Program-made: the position numbers and the translations under genes | The notes under the pieces: generated by a model | The model's database searches: none | What the model saw: only the letters and a program-made list of their open reading frames with translations | Told to the model about the DNA's origin: nothing | Assembly (NCBI RefSeq): GCF_000341735.1 | Contig: NZ_KB455575.1 | Coordinates: forward strand, 4,433,581-4,497,580 | Direction of reading: 5' to 3' | DNA: 64,000 nucleotides | DNA from: Methylotuvimicrobium buryatense 5G | Lineage (GTDB): Bacteria; Pseudomonadota; Gammaproteobacteria; Methylococcales; Methylomonadaceae | Shown here: piece after piece, positions 55,266-63,795 of the stretch | How the letters are laid out: every line of letters starts with the position of its first letter | How positions within the stretch are numbered: the stretch's first letter is position 1

Positions 55266-55511
55266 CCGAGATACCAGCAATTCCCAGTTTGAGCAGTTTC
55301 GCCGATTTTAGGGTGCGGGGTATGCCTGTCGAGGAACGCCGTAAACCCATCCATGGGGGCTTGGCGGCAGCTAAGCGCCAAGGATGGCGTGTAGTAGGGC
55401 AATGCAGGAGCAATTGCCGAGGAGCAAAAATCTGCCCCTGCTGCCGACATCCTCGTCAAGCATACCCCACACCCTTTTTGATCTCCAAATTGGGAATTGC
55501 TGCCGAGATAC
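55266..55511. mobile_element. Miniature element type D, copy 2, with 9-bp target duplication
   Basis: The element (55275-55502, 228 bp) starts CAGCAATTCCCAGTTTG and ends in the reverse of CAGCAATTCCCAATTTG. It is flanked by the perfect direct repeat CCGAGATAC (55266-55274 and 55503-55511). A second pair of inverted blocks (AGGGTGCGGGGTATGCC and its relative) lies inside, around the shared core hairpin. It is in the same orientation as the copy at 46317-46707. Confidence 0.85.
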
Positions 55512-55543
55512 CTGACTGTGCTTTCAAGTTTAGTATGGCCTAG

Positions 55544-55570
55544 TATACTCATCGTATATCAAAATTCGGC
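55544..55570. repeat. Single end of a type E miniature element
   Basis: TATACTCATCGTATATCAAA running into ATTCGGC matches one end of the type E element; no second end is seen, so the element is truncated. A related CCTTCTTCGACAGGGCTC/GAGCCCTTCGGCT-type palindrome lies at 55795-55852. The region 55571-55865 has no gene. Confidence 0.6.
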
Positions 55571-55865
55571 GCCGGGGTGTCCTGTCAAGCGAGTTACCGA
55601 ACCCTCAACAAAGCTCATAGTTCCAGGACGTTATTTGTCACAAGATCCTAAATTTGAAGCATGGACCTAAATTCGGCAGGCAGTCCACGGAAATCAGGAA
55701 ATACACAAAAGCAATCATGTGGTTACATAAATCTCTTGAATTACCCTTTGAGTGAGCATCTTGGAAAGTATAACTATTTGAATATTTTCGTGCCTTCTTC
55801 GACAGGGCTCTCCTGGGTCGTAGCCGAAGGGCTCAGGACGAACGGTAATTTTACTATTTTTAAGT

Positions 55866-56120
55866 TTATTGCCGGTCGATCGACAAATCCTCCGCCCAGC
55901 AGCCGATAGGTCTACCCAAGGTCAGCGATTCGTCTTCGAAACGGACTAGAAATACGGCCTGTTGCGGTGTCTCTTCTATATGGCCTTTCATCACGATGAC
56001 GCCTCGCGAGCCGGATGATGCCAAGACTTGGCCTTCGCTGCAATCGGGCATCGATCCGTCGTCGGTAATGTCTTTTGCGGCATAAACGACATCGCCGATT
56101 TCAAGTTCTGTTATGTTCAC
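55866..56120 (-). CDS. NifZ-like protein
   Basis: An 84-residue protein from GTG 56120 (ribosome binding site AGGAGACGAC). LEIGDVVYAAKDITDDGSMP, a GQVLASSGSRGVIV strand and VFLVRFEDE follow the NifZ domain pattern (G-D-x-V ... N/D-D-G ... G-x-x-G-x-V). NifZ helps mature the nitrogenase MoFe protein. It is divergent from iscA-nifU-nifS, and the shared spacer holds a NifA-type site. Assignment rests on motif and context. Confidence 0.6.
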   Translation of the reverse strand: MNITELEIGDVVYAAKDITDDGSMPDCSEGQVLASSGSRGVIVMKGHIEETPQQAVFLVRFEDESLTLGRPIGCWAEDLSIDRQ

Positions 56121-56141
56121 TGTCGTCTCCTGAGAATATTT

Positions 56142-56157
56142 TGTTGCAAATGCGACA
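56142..56157. promoter_or_regulatory. NifA upstream activator site
   Basis: TGT-N10-ACA (TGTTGCAAATGCGACA) matches the NifA binding consensus exactly and lies 95 bp before the sigma54 promoter of the iscA-nifU-nifS operon. Confidence 0.75.
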
Positions 56158-56252
56158 AAGCGATTTGAATTGTCGTTGATCGCGCCCGAAAGCCATATCT
56201 GATAAATCGAAATTGCTTATGATTTCAATTGATTGAAGCTTTGTATTGGGTA

Positions 56253-56268
56253 TGGCATGAGCGTTGCT
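56253..56268 (+). promoter_or_regulatory. Sigma54 promoter of iscA-nifU-nifS
   Basis: TGGCATGAGCGTTGCT fits the sigma54 consensus TGGCAYR-N4-TTGCW at every defined position. It is 46 bp before the iscA-type start codon. Confidence 0.88.
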
Positions 56269-56314
56269 TTATACATTAACAAAATCAATGCCAAATCGTT
56301 CAGGAGACTCAATC

Positions 56315-56671
56315 ATGATTACGTTAACCGAAAGCGCCGTCAAAGCGGTGGGCCGATTCATCAGCAGTTCCGACAAGCCGACCGGCGGACTGCGCATCGA
56401 AGTAACCGACGGCGGTTGTTCCGGCTTGTCCTATGGATTGCGATTAGAGGAAAAAGAAGGCCAAGACGATACCGTGATCGATTGCGGCGAAGTCAAGGTA
56501 TTCGTCGATCCGCTCAGTTTGCCGAAATTGGACGGCATGTCGATCGATTTCGTCGATAGTCTGGACGGCTCCGGCTTCAAGTTCACCAATCCGAATGCAG
56601 TGAAAAGCTGCGCATGCGGTTCGTCGTTTACTACCGGCGACGCCGGCGGCACCCCTAAAACCTGCTCTTGA
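56315..56671 (+). CDS. iscA: A-type Fe-S assembly protein of the nif cluster
   Basis: A 118-residue HesB/IscA-type scaffold or carrier. From ATG 56315 (AGGAGACTCAATC before it), it reads MITLTESAVKAVGRFISSSD, GGCSGLSYGLRL (first conserved Cys) and SCACGSSFTT (C-terminal CxC). A longer frame from 56264 adds a 17-residue extension without a ribosome binding site and starts inside the promoter spacing, so it is rejected. Its place before nifU and nifS marks it as NifIscA, delivering clusters to nitrogenase components. Confidence 0.92.
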   Translation: MITLTESAVKAVGRFISSSDKPTGGLRIEVTDGGCSGLSYGLRLEEKEGQDDTVIDCGEVKVFVDPLSLPKLDGMSIDFVDSLDGSGFKFTNPNAVKSCACGSSFTTGDAGGTPKTCS

Positions 56672-56689
56672 AACGCGGAGGATAACGTC

Positions 56690-57586
56690 ATGTGGGATTA
56701 TTCACAAAAAGTTAAAGACCATTTTTTCAATCCGAAAAATGCCGGCGCCGTGGCCGGCGCGAATGCGATCGGCGAAGTCGGCTCGATCAGTTGCGGCGAT
56801 GCGCTGCGGCTGACCTTGAAAGTCAACGAAGAATCAGAGGTGATCGAAGACGCCGGTTTCCAAACCTTCGGCTGCGGATCGGCGATCGCGTCTTCGTCGG
56901 TGCTGACCGAAATTATCAAAGGCATGACGCTCGATGATGCGTTGAAAGTCAGCAATCAGGACATCGCGAACGAGTTGGACGGGCTGCCGCCGGAAAAGAT
57001 GCATTGTTCGGTGATGGGGCGCGAAGCCTTGCAGGCCGCCGTTGCGAATTACCGGGGCGAGGAGTGGAAGGACGATCACGAAGAAGGCGCGCTGATTTGC
57101 AAATGTTTCGCGATCGATGCGGTGATGATCGAAGAAATGATCTGGGCCAACAAACTTCGCACGGTCGAGGACGTCACCAACTTCACGAAGGCGGGCGGCG
57201 GCTGCGCGGCCTGCCACGAGGATATCGAAGGCATACTCGAGCGGGTCTTGAAGGAACGCGGCGAAACCTTCGATCCGAATGCCGCGCCGATCGAAGCCGT
57301 CGTGATGGAGAAAAAGCCGCTGACCAACCTGCAGCGCATCAAGAAAATCGAGGAAGTGCTCGAATCGCTGCGTCCGCAATTGATGGCCGACGGCGGCGAC
57401 GTCGAGTTAGTCGAAGTCGTCGACAACACCGCCTATGTTAATATGACCGGCGCCTGCAACGGCTGTCAGATGGCCGCGATGACGATCGCCGGCATACAAC
57501 AGCGTTTGATGGAAGTCTTGGGCGAATTCATTCGCGTGATTCCGGCCTCGCAAATGCCTAAGGTCGCTGTCGCGGCGGGAGGCTGA
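56690..57586 (+). CDS. nifU: Nitrogen fixation Fe-S scaffold NifU
   Basis: Full-length three-domain NifU, 298 residues: an N-terminal IscU-like domain ([40 protein letters not shown]), a central BFD-like [2Fe-2S] domain ([31 protein letters not shown]) and a C-terminal Nfu domain ([20 protein letters not shown]-like, [13 protein letters not shown]). It assembles clusters for nitrogenase with sulfur from NifS. It starts 18 bp after iscA and ends 2 bp before nifS. Confidence 0.97.
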   Translation: MWDYSQKVKDHFFNPKNAGAVAGANAIGEVGSISCGDALRLTLKVNEESEVIEDAGFQTFGCGSAIASSSVLTEIIKGMTLDDALKVSNQDIANELDGLPPEKMHCSVMGREALQAAVANYRGEEWKDDHEEGALICKCFAIDAVMIEEMIWANKLRTVEDVTNFTKAGGGCAACHEDIEGILERVLKERGETFDPNAAPIEAVVMEKKPLTNLQRIKKIEEVLESLRPQLMADGGDVELVEVVDNTAYVNMTGACNGCQMAAMTIAGIQQRLMEVLGEFIRVIPASQMPKVAVAAGG

Positions 57587-57588
57587 TC

Positions 57589-58797
57589 ATGAGCGACATT
57601 TATCTCGATAACAATGCCACGACCAAGGTCGACCCGCTCGTCGTCGACGCGATGCTGCCGTTTTTTACCGAACAGTTCGGCAATCCGTCGTCGATTCACA
57701 AATTCGCCGACGGTGTCGCGAAGGCGCTCAAAAAAGCGCGGCAACAGGTGCAGGAATTGATCGGCGCCGAGCACGATTCGGAGATCATCTTCACGTCGTG
57801 CGGCACCGAATCGGATTCGACCGCGATTCTGTCGGCAATCAAAGCGCAGCCGAACAAGAAGGAAATCATTACGACGACGGTCGAGCATCCGGCAATACTG
57901 AGTCTGTGCGAATATCTCGAAAAGGAAGGCTATACGATACACCGCCTGCCGGTCGATAAATGCGGCCGCTTGAGCCTGGACGCCTACAAAAAAATGTTGT
58001 CCGACCAGGTCGCGATCGTGTCGGTGATGTGGGCGAACAACGAGACCGGCACGATTTTTCCAGTCGTCGAAATGGCCGAAATGGCCCATGCGGCCGGCGT
58101 GATGTTTCATACCGACGCGGTGCAGGCGGTCGGCAAGATTCCGATGATGCTGCAGGATACCAAGATCGACATGCTGTCGATTTCGGGACACAAACTGCAT
58201 GCGCCGAAAGGCATCGGCGTGTTGTACCTGCGGAGAGGAACTCGCTTCCGGCCGCTACTGCGAGGAGGCCACCAGGAACGCGGCCGCCGGGCGGGCACCG
58301 AAAACTCAGCCTCTATCGTCGGTTTGGGCAAGGCCTGCGAATTGGCGCTCGAATACATGGAATATGAAAATATCCAGGTCAAGGCGATGCGCGACCGTTT
58401 GGAGCGCGGCATCGTCGAACAGATTCCGCATAGCTTCATCACCGGCGATTTGAACAATCGCCTGCCGAATACGACCGACATCGCCTTCGAATACATCGAG
58501 GGCGAGGCAATCTTGATGTTGCTGAACAAAGCCGGCATCGCCGCTTCGAGCGGTTCGGCCTGCACCTCGGGTTCGCTGGAGCCCTCGCATGTGATGCGCG
58601 CGATGGATATTCCGTACACCGCCGCGCACGGCACGATCCGCTTTTCGTTCTCGCGTTACAACACGATGCATGAGGTCGACGAGGTCTTGAAAGTCATGCC
58701 GGGCATCGTCGCGACGTTGCGGAAACTGTCGCCGTACTGGGACGGCAACGGTCCGGTCGCGAATCCCGAGCAGGCGTTTCAGCCGACCTATGCTTGA
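57589..58797 (+). CDS. nifS: Cysteine desulfurase NifS
   Basis: A 402-residue PLP enzyme that transfers sulfur from cysteine to NifU. Motifs: IYLDNNATTKVDPLV at the start, the PLP Lys in SISGHKLHAPKGIGVLYLR (about 203), and the active-site Cys in ASSGSACTSGSLEPSHV (about 325), typical of the NifS/IscS class I. It ends the operon; a terminator follows. High GC third positions in nifU and nifS set them apart from the AT-richer island on the left. Confidence 0.97.
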   Translation: MSDIYLDNNATTKVDPLVVDAMLPFFTEQFGNPSSIHKFADGVAKALKKARQQVQELIGAEHDSEIIFTSCGTESDSTAILSAIKAQPNKKEIITTTVEHPAILSLCEYLEKEGYTIHRLPVDKCGRLSLDAYKKMLSDQVAIVSVMWANNETGTIFPVVEMAEMAHAAGVMFHTDAVQAVGKIPMMLQDTKIDMLSISGHKLHAPKGIGVLYLRRGTRFRPLLRGGHQERGRRAGTENSASIVGLGKACELALEYMEYENIQVKAMRDRLERGIVEQIPHSFITGDLNNRLPNTTDIAFEYIEGEAILMLLNKAGIAASSGSACTSGSLEPSHVMRAMDIPYTAAHGTIRFSFSRYNTMHEVDEVLKVMPGIVATLRKLSPYWDGNGPVANPEQAFQPTYA

Positions 58798-58827
58798 TTC
58801 TCGAAAGCGATTTTAATGTCACCGCAA

Positions 58828-58850
58828 AACGGCCGGGATGGCCGTTTTTT
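58828..58850 (+). terminator. Terminator after nifS
   Basis: AACGGCC (58828-58834) pairs with GGCCGTT (58840-58846) around GGGAT and is followed by T residues. Confidence 0.88.
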
Positions 58851-58954
58851 ATCAGTGAAAACCATTAGTCGGAAATGTTTGATAGCAAGAACTGGTGTCT
58901 TGTAAGTATTCAGACCCCGTTGGCAAATTACCCCAATTCAGGCGTAATTGTTGG

Positions 58955-59034
58955 CCTCCCCCTTTGAAAAAGGGGGATTGAGGGGGATTTATTTAAAAAA
59001 TCTCCCCTAGCCCCTCTTTTTCAAAGAGGGGGAC
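58955..59034. repeat. G/C-tract palindromic repeat
   Basis: CCCCCTTTGAAAAAGGGGG and CCCCTCTTTTTCAAAGAGGG form nested inverted repeats, a common intergenic repeat type. No gene is present between 58798 and 59082. Confidence 0.6.
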
Positions 59035-59082
59035 TGAATACTTACGTTGTCTTTTAAATTTTCGTGCGCCGAATTTTCGTTT

Positions 59083-59271
59083 TCAAGTCGTTTGTTTGTC
59101 GTCATGCCTATCCGGCGCATCGGCGCCTTTATAAACCACCCGGTTGTTTTCCCACATCACCGCATATTGGCCGAGCTTGCGCTTTTTCTCTAATGCATTG
59201 GCAATGGCTTTATTCAATGCCATTTGAATCACTTGGCTTTCTTGTGAAGGGTGATTTTTGACGAGTTTCAT
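59083..59271 (-). CDS. Small antitoxin-like protein paired with a zeta-like kinase
   Basis: A 62-residue protein (SQVIQMALNKAIANALEKKR, GQYAVMWENNRVVYKGADAP) starting within the last codons of the upstream P-loop gene (4-bp overlap). The size and coupling suggest the antitoxin of a toxin-antitoxin pair; I do not recognise its fold. Confidence 0.6.
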   Translation of the reverse strand: MKLVKNHPSQESQVIQMALNKAIANALEKKRKLGQYAVMWENNRVVYKGADAPDRHDDKQTT

Positions 59272-59847
59272 AAGCCGGCCTCATTTAAAAGATGTTGATA
59301 AAAAAAATCGTGGATGACATTCCGTTGCTCGTCTTGCTGTTCGAAGATCAGCGTGGTGTGGTCATTGGTATTCATAAAACAGGAGCAGCGATTGACCGCA
59401 TAACTGAACTCCATTAGTAGGTTACGCAAGCTGCGGGCTGCGGGCAAAGCGGCGTTCAATGTCTTGTGCTGGAATATTGTGGCCGCCATGCGCCACGCGT
59501 TCCGCAACTCGGGCTTTGGACATTTCGATCGAAGGCAAAGCCAAATAAATCAATTCAACATGCCAACCGCTTGAGCGCAAGCGATCGATCAGCTTGAGAT
59601 AACTGCGTCCCGCCAAGGTGGTTTCGAACGCGAAATCCTGTGTTTTGTTAATGCACGACTCTACTTCATTTAAAAAAATTCGGCTGGCGGTGATTAATTC
59701 ACGCTCAGGAGCAAGCGGGGATAAACCGGCGGCAATCAAGTCGGCATTGATAAAGTGATAACAATGGACAATTTGGGGCAGGTATTCCAGCGCGAAGGTG
59801 GTTTTTCCGGCGCCGTTGTGTCCGGCAATGATCCAGCAGGTTGGCAT
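59268..59847 (-). pseudogene. Zeta-toxin-like P-loop kinase broken by a 7-bp duplication
   Basis: The frame from ATG 59847 has Walker [18 protein letters not shown] (about residues 8-24), [21 protein letters not shown] and [20 protein letters not shown], as in zeta-type kinases. It runs to an early stop near 59424 after [11 protein letters not shown]. At 59432-59445 the heptamer TGCGGGC occurs twice in tandem. Removing one copy restores a single frame, [20 protein letters not shown], that continues to 59268 (about 190 residues in total). The gene is inactivated by this duplication, or switches by it. Confidence 0.8.
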
Positions 59848-59877
59848 TACTATTTGCTTAAATAAAGTGAAAATTTT

Positions 59878-59930
59878 TTACCACAGAGTTCCTCAGAGGT
59901 TTTGAGTTTTATTCTCTGTGCTCTCTGTCG
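59878..59930. repeat. Imperfect inverted repeat
   Basis: ACCACAGAG and CTCTGTGCTCTCTGT relate this to 43690-43765. The 59848-60142 gap shows no gene. Confidence 0.45.
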
Positions 59931-60142
59931 GTTCTCGGAATATATGGGGAGTTGTTTTATATAACTTTCGGTTGTTACGGCATTGTCTGACAAGTGTCAA
60001 AAGCAGATCTGTCTTTTTGTGTAGCCAAAGATGCTTGATTGCAAGGCGTGGTAACGTTTGGCGGACCGATTTAACAATTCCGAGGTTTTCATAATTCTGA
60101 AGTTTTTCAAAAATTATGTGATTCGGCTACAGCAAAACAATT

Positions 60143-60343
60143 TCAGACGGCTGGGACATCGTTCCACACCTCGTCTTCATCGTTGTTCCAATCGTCGAGA
60201 GATCGCGTCTGCGCATTCATCAAGTTTTGCCACTCGACTTGCGCTTCGCGTTGGCGTAAGAATAACGCGAAGTCCAAAATTTCCTGCACGAGGGGTTCCG
60301 GCATGGGTTTGATGGTTTGAAAAACCTGTTCGGCAAGGTCCAT
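60143..60343 (-). CDS. Orphan DUF2281/VapB-like antitoxin
   Basis: A 66-residue protein, MDLAEQVFQTIKPMPEPLVQ, then EILDFALFLRQREAQVEW and an acidic tail (LDDWNNDEDEVWNDV), the pattern of DUF2281-type antitoxins. No toxin gene follows on the same strand, so the partner seems lost. Confidence 0.65.
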   Translation of the reverse strand: MDLAEQVFQTIKPMPEPLVQEILDFALFLRQREAQVEWQNLMNAQTRSLDDWNNDEDEVWNDVPAV

Positions 60344-60437
60344 ATCGGTAAACTCTTAATTTAATCAGTAGTTAATGAAATATTAGCAAATCGAACTTAA
60401 TCTAGCCAACATTGAGAGATTGATTGAAGCGTGATTT

Positions 60438-60534
60438 TATACCCATCTACGATGGGTATATTTAGGACAACGGGAAGATATTGCTGTTACCCAAGCTCCA
60501 GCTTGGGTAACCTGATCAGGAAGCTCTAGCTTCC
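60438..60534. repeat. Cluster of short palindromes
   Basis: TATACCCATC and GATGGGTATA (60438-60460), TTACCCAAGCT and AGCTTGGGTAA (60487-60510), and GGAAGCT and AGCTTCC (60519-60534). The first resembles two abutting ends of the type E element. No gene is visible between 60344 and 60683. Confidence 0.5.
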
Positions 60535-60683
60535 CGACAATCAAAAAAGATTGAACGAGCGAGTCGGGTTTGATTGAGAGTGTGCGGAGGTTGTGTCGGT
60601 CACTGGAAGCTGGAGCTTCCGGGGTTTCTTTCCCAAGCTGGAGCTCGGGAAAGAGCATGAATTAATTCGACTCCGTATTCTGG

Positions 60684-61736
60684 AGAAAGATTTGGGATAA
60701 AAGCCATCACGAAGACGATATTCAATCCGTTAGACCTTATGCCGATGTTCCGCAGTTTTTTGCCTCGGTTGAAAACGTTTCCGAAGCGGCTGAATTTGCA
60801 TTGAAGGAAAAAACCAATTACTCGGCGATCCATCCGGCGATATCCGACCGCTTGGCGGCATTGTCGGCGTCATTCAAGGCTCCGCAAACGCCGGCAGAAT
60901 CCGCGGCCACTCGATTGCTCGGCGCGATGGAGGCCAAGCTGATCTGTCGATTCAACGACGAGTAGCAAGTCGAGGCGCAGGGAAATTGGCAAGTCAGCCA
61001 TAACGAATTTCGTTCATGGTCGGAAAAATACCAAGAGCTTCGGGAAAAGGCGATACAAGATTTGAACGATACCGAATTGGACGAGCTCATTACAGCGGCT
61101 AACCGTTTGAACGACTATGCACTTTTTAATAGCGCGAACCGGGAACTGTTGCGCCGCTATCCTGAAAACTCAAGCGCCGCAATCAATTGTTTCTGGTACC
61201 GGTTGATCATTGAAAAAGATGAAAGCCAACTGGCGGATATTGAGAAATGGATGGAAAAGTTCCCCGAATATTTGCCCAATCTGTGCCGCTACGCGATCGA
61301 GTTTTATAACGATGCAGGGCGTGAGCAAGAAGCCGAGCCTTTTTACGAGCGTTTGGAAAATTGGGAATATCTGCGTAATTCCGCGCAGGAGGAGAGGTCG
61401 TTGATTCTGGAAGCCGACGAATTCATTCCTCACGGTCTAGACCCCGACATCGTCGCCGATTTTGTCGGCTATTTCGATCGGCATCCGGTCATTGCGAAGG
61501 TGTATCTGGTGCAAAAATCGGTCAAATACATGCCGGAATATCCCTGCTATGTGATCGCTTACCGAACCAAACCCAAATTTTGGCAGACGCAGGCAAAAGT
61601 CGACGAACAAGTTTCATCGTTCATCGATAACTCCGGTTTGTCGCAAGACTATATGTTCATCTCCGCCGACTCGGTGAAAGGATTGGAATCCAAGCTGAAA
61701 AAAGTCGAAGGTTCCGGTGTTTATCTCAGAAAATAA
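60684..61736 (+). pseudogene. C-terminal remnant of a large M48-peptidase-like protein
   Basis: One frame runs from about 60684 (FWRKIWDKSHHEDDIQSVRP, YADVPQFFASVENVSEAAEF, IHPAISDRLAALS) to 61736, broken only by TAG at 60963-60965. The IHPxISDRLAAL segment is the type found after the catalytic domain in M48 metallopeptidases; the HExxH part is absent. The portion after the stop (SWSEKYQELREKAIQDL, LFNSANRELLRRYPENSSAA) could still be translated from TTG 61062 as a 224-residue protein with TPR-like helices. I regard it as a decayed gene. Confidence 0.5.
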
Positions 61737-61872
61737 CCTAACGATCATGACGATACTCATCACCCAGGATAATGAAAGTATTCAGAGTGGTGTGAGGCTG
61801 CGGTTATTCGTGTAACCGGCGCTTTTGTAGTGAGCGTAACGAACGAAAAATGCGTCCGTGTTTACGGCCTTG

Positions 61873-62148
61873 CTATGCATTTTTATCTACTAGCCGACCC
61901 GTTACATATTTATGTAGGATGCTAGACATTAATGTTTGATATGGTAAACCTTCAATCAGAGCTTTTTCCTGCAACAACTCTAAATCCAATTCTGACATTC
62001 GAATATTTACACGCTTGTCTTTCCTGAAGGTGTTTTTTGCTGCAGCCTTATATTTATTAATTTCGTCAGGGCTTGCAACTGAAACCCACTCATCAGATTC
62101 ATAAGACTGAAGTAGTTCCTTCTCTTCCCGGGATAACTTATTCATCAT
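61873..62148 (-). CDS. BrnA/CopG-like antitoxin
   Basis: A 91-residue protein: LQSYESDEWVSVASPDEINKYKAA, then the ribbon-helix-helix part KRVNIRMSELDLELLQEKALIEGLPYQ. It overlaps the preceding BrnT-like frame, in the usual toxin-first order of brnTA modules. Confidence 0.8.
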   Translation of the reverse strand: MMNKLSREEKELLQSYESDEWVSVASPDEINKYKAAAKNTFRKDKRVNIRMSELDLELLQEKALIEGLPYQTLMSSILHKYVTGRLVDKNA

Positions 62149-62419
62149 TCACCTCGATATATTTCTTTGTGGCCTTCCTGCTTGGAATGATGGTTTTCAG
62201 GAAGAACTCTGTTTCGTTTTCAACGAATGGCACAAGGTAGGCATAGTTTTCGATGTTGACTATGAACATACGCTGCTTAGGATATTTTGCAGGATTCGGG
62301 TGCTTCACCACATCCAAAAGCCCTTCATTATCAATGTGATAGATAACTCTCTCGAACGATATACCTCGTTCCCGAATTAGCTGCTCATTCTTCTCTGAGT
62401 TCCAAGCGAAGTGATTTAT
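62138..62419 (-). pseudogene. BrnT-like toxin without a normal start codon
   Basis: The frame ending at TAA 62138-62140 reads FAWNSEKNEQLIRERGISFE, YPKQRMFIVNIENYAYLVPF and FLKTIIPSRKATKKYIE, the pattern of BrnT/DUF-type ribonuclease toxins. About 93 residues are open, but where the family begins there is ATA (62417-62419) and no ATG, GTG or TTG in frame before a stop at about 62430. Either the start was lost (ATG to ATA) or a rare codon is used. Confidence 0.7.
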
Positions 62420-62461
62420 GCTTAAAATTTAGCACAACGTGTGCCTACTGCAATCATTTTG

Positions 62462-62690
62462 TTAGGGTTCATTTCCGCCTTTTTGTGTAACATAGTCCAT
62501 CACAGGCTTGTTGCCCCTTTCGGCATTACAATGAAGGCAGGCGGTAATAAGATTACCAAATGAATTATCCCCACCCCTTGAAACTGGCTGTATGTGGTCT
62601 AGGGTTGGACTGAACTTTGTGAGCGCAGTAGGATGCGGTTTGTACCTCACCGTATCCTCCCGCGCTGGAATTTGAACTTTGATTTAAATG
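62462..62690 (-). pseudogene. HNH endonuclease, C-terminal fragment
   Basis: The minus-strand frame carries TLDHIQPVSRGGDNSFGNLI and TACLHCNAERGNKP, the D-H and N residues of an HNH nuclease plus the second Cys pair of its zinc site. The first CxxC and the N-terminal part are absent. GTG 62650 could start a 62-residue peptide, but it would lack half of the motif. Confidence 0.6.
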
Positions 62691-62780
62691 GAGAGTTTTT
62701 AGATTCAATGTAGGTCAGGAATTAAGGGCTCTGACCCCTTAAATGTGATCCTATTGCCGCGATTCCATCGAGGCTATTTG

Positions 62781-63733
62781 CTAAACCGAAATGTGTAGGT
62801 CGTCCCGCCGCTTGCAGACATAGCGATTTGCGTAAGGTGAAATATCTTCAGCTACTTCTACGGCAGTAATCTCAAAAGTTATTATGGCAGGACCGACTAT
62901 TAAGTAAAATAAATGCTCTTTACTTAAAATAAAGTTATCTAATTTTTGTTCAATATGTTCTGGTTCTATAAGAAATAAAAATTCATCTATATCATTTATT
63001 TTACCTTTATTTAAAGCATAGCCGTTTCCAACTAACTCAAACTCATCCCCATAAACATTTTTTACTACGATGCAGTTGAAAGCATCGTCATGATCCTCAA
63101 TATAGCAAAAATGCTTACCATATAATTTTTTAAGGATAATAAAAATATCATCCCTTTTTAATAATATAAGTTCATCAATACCATTATTAAAAATTAATTC
63201 TTTAATGTTTGTTGAAAGCGAAAGGGTATCGACTATGTCTTTCCACAGTCTCACTATTGCCTTGTTCGTCGTTCCATCATAATCTGTGTAAACAAGACTC
63301 CAGTTAATATCACAGTAAAGCAGAAAGAACGCGATAATCCTAAACTCTTGTATTCCATTCTGTATAGCGGCATCAAGAGGATGGCACATAAGGTAATTAA
63401 TATCACCCCCAGCATCTACAAGCATTTTGGCAATTCTTAATTTAAGAATACCAAAATCATTTTCTTCATAGCGTTTTTTTAGCTTATTTTGTCGTAAAGT
63501 ACATTGACGCTGTGAAATTTCACCATGTCGAAACTGGTTCCCGACTATTAAAAGCTCATCTAAATAACATCGGCATTGATTCAATCTAGCACTTACAAGC
63601 CGGGTAAAAATAGATACTACATCTTCTACTTTGTTAGGGTTTGCGCCTATCTCAAGGAGAAGTTCTACAAGTTCAATATCTGTACTATCTACAGCATATC
63701 TTAGAAATTGACCTTCGCTCAGGCCGGGTGTTG
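62781..63733 (-). pseudogene. Ankyrin-like protein, N-terminus cut by an insertion
   Basis: An AT-rich frame, open from about 63733: LSEGQFLRYAVDSTDIELVE followed by LLLEIGANPNKVED, an ankyrin repeat; later LRIAKMLVDAGGDINYLMCH and PLDAAIQNG, a second repeat. The C-terminal 150 residues (EDHDDAFNCIVVKNVYGDEF, LFYLIVGPAIITFEITAVEV) look like an immunity- or SMI1-like domain, not firmly assigned. No start codon exists before the first repeat except TTG 63584 inside the protein, and an ISKra4-like element begins at about 63735. Confidence 0.55.
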
Positions 63734-63795
63734 ATTTTGAATAATGTTACATTCTAAGGTAAGGTTGTGATTTTTAAATAGAGCAAGGAAAACCA

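Noticed and set aside
38812-55502. CRISPR array from the recurring GCAGATTTTTGCTCC core
   Set aside because: Copies are kilobases apart, sit in mobile-element contexts, and lack regular spacers or cas genes.
46200-55570. Composite transposon made by the flanking miniature elements
   Set aside because: The flanking copies have separate target duplications (CCGAGATAC versus decayed GCTTCCTTA), so each inserted on its own; only later recombination between them is plausible.
56264-56314. Longer N-terminus for the iscA-type gene
   Set aside because: It would start within the sigma54 promoter region and lacks a ribosome binding site; the ATG at 56315 has AGGAGA and the family start.
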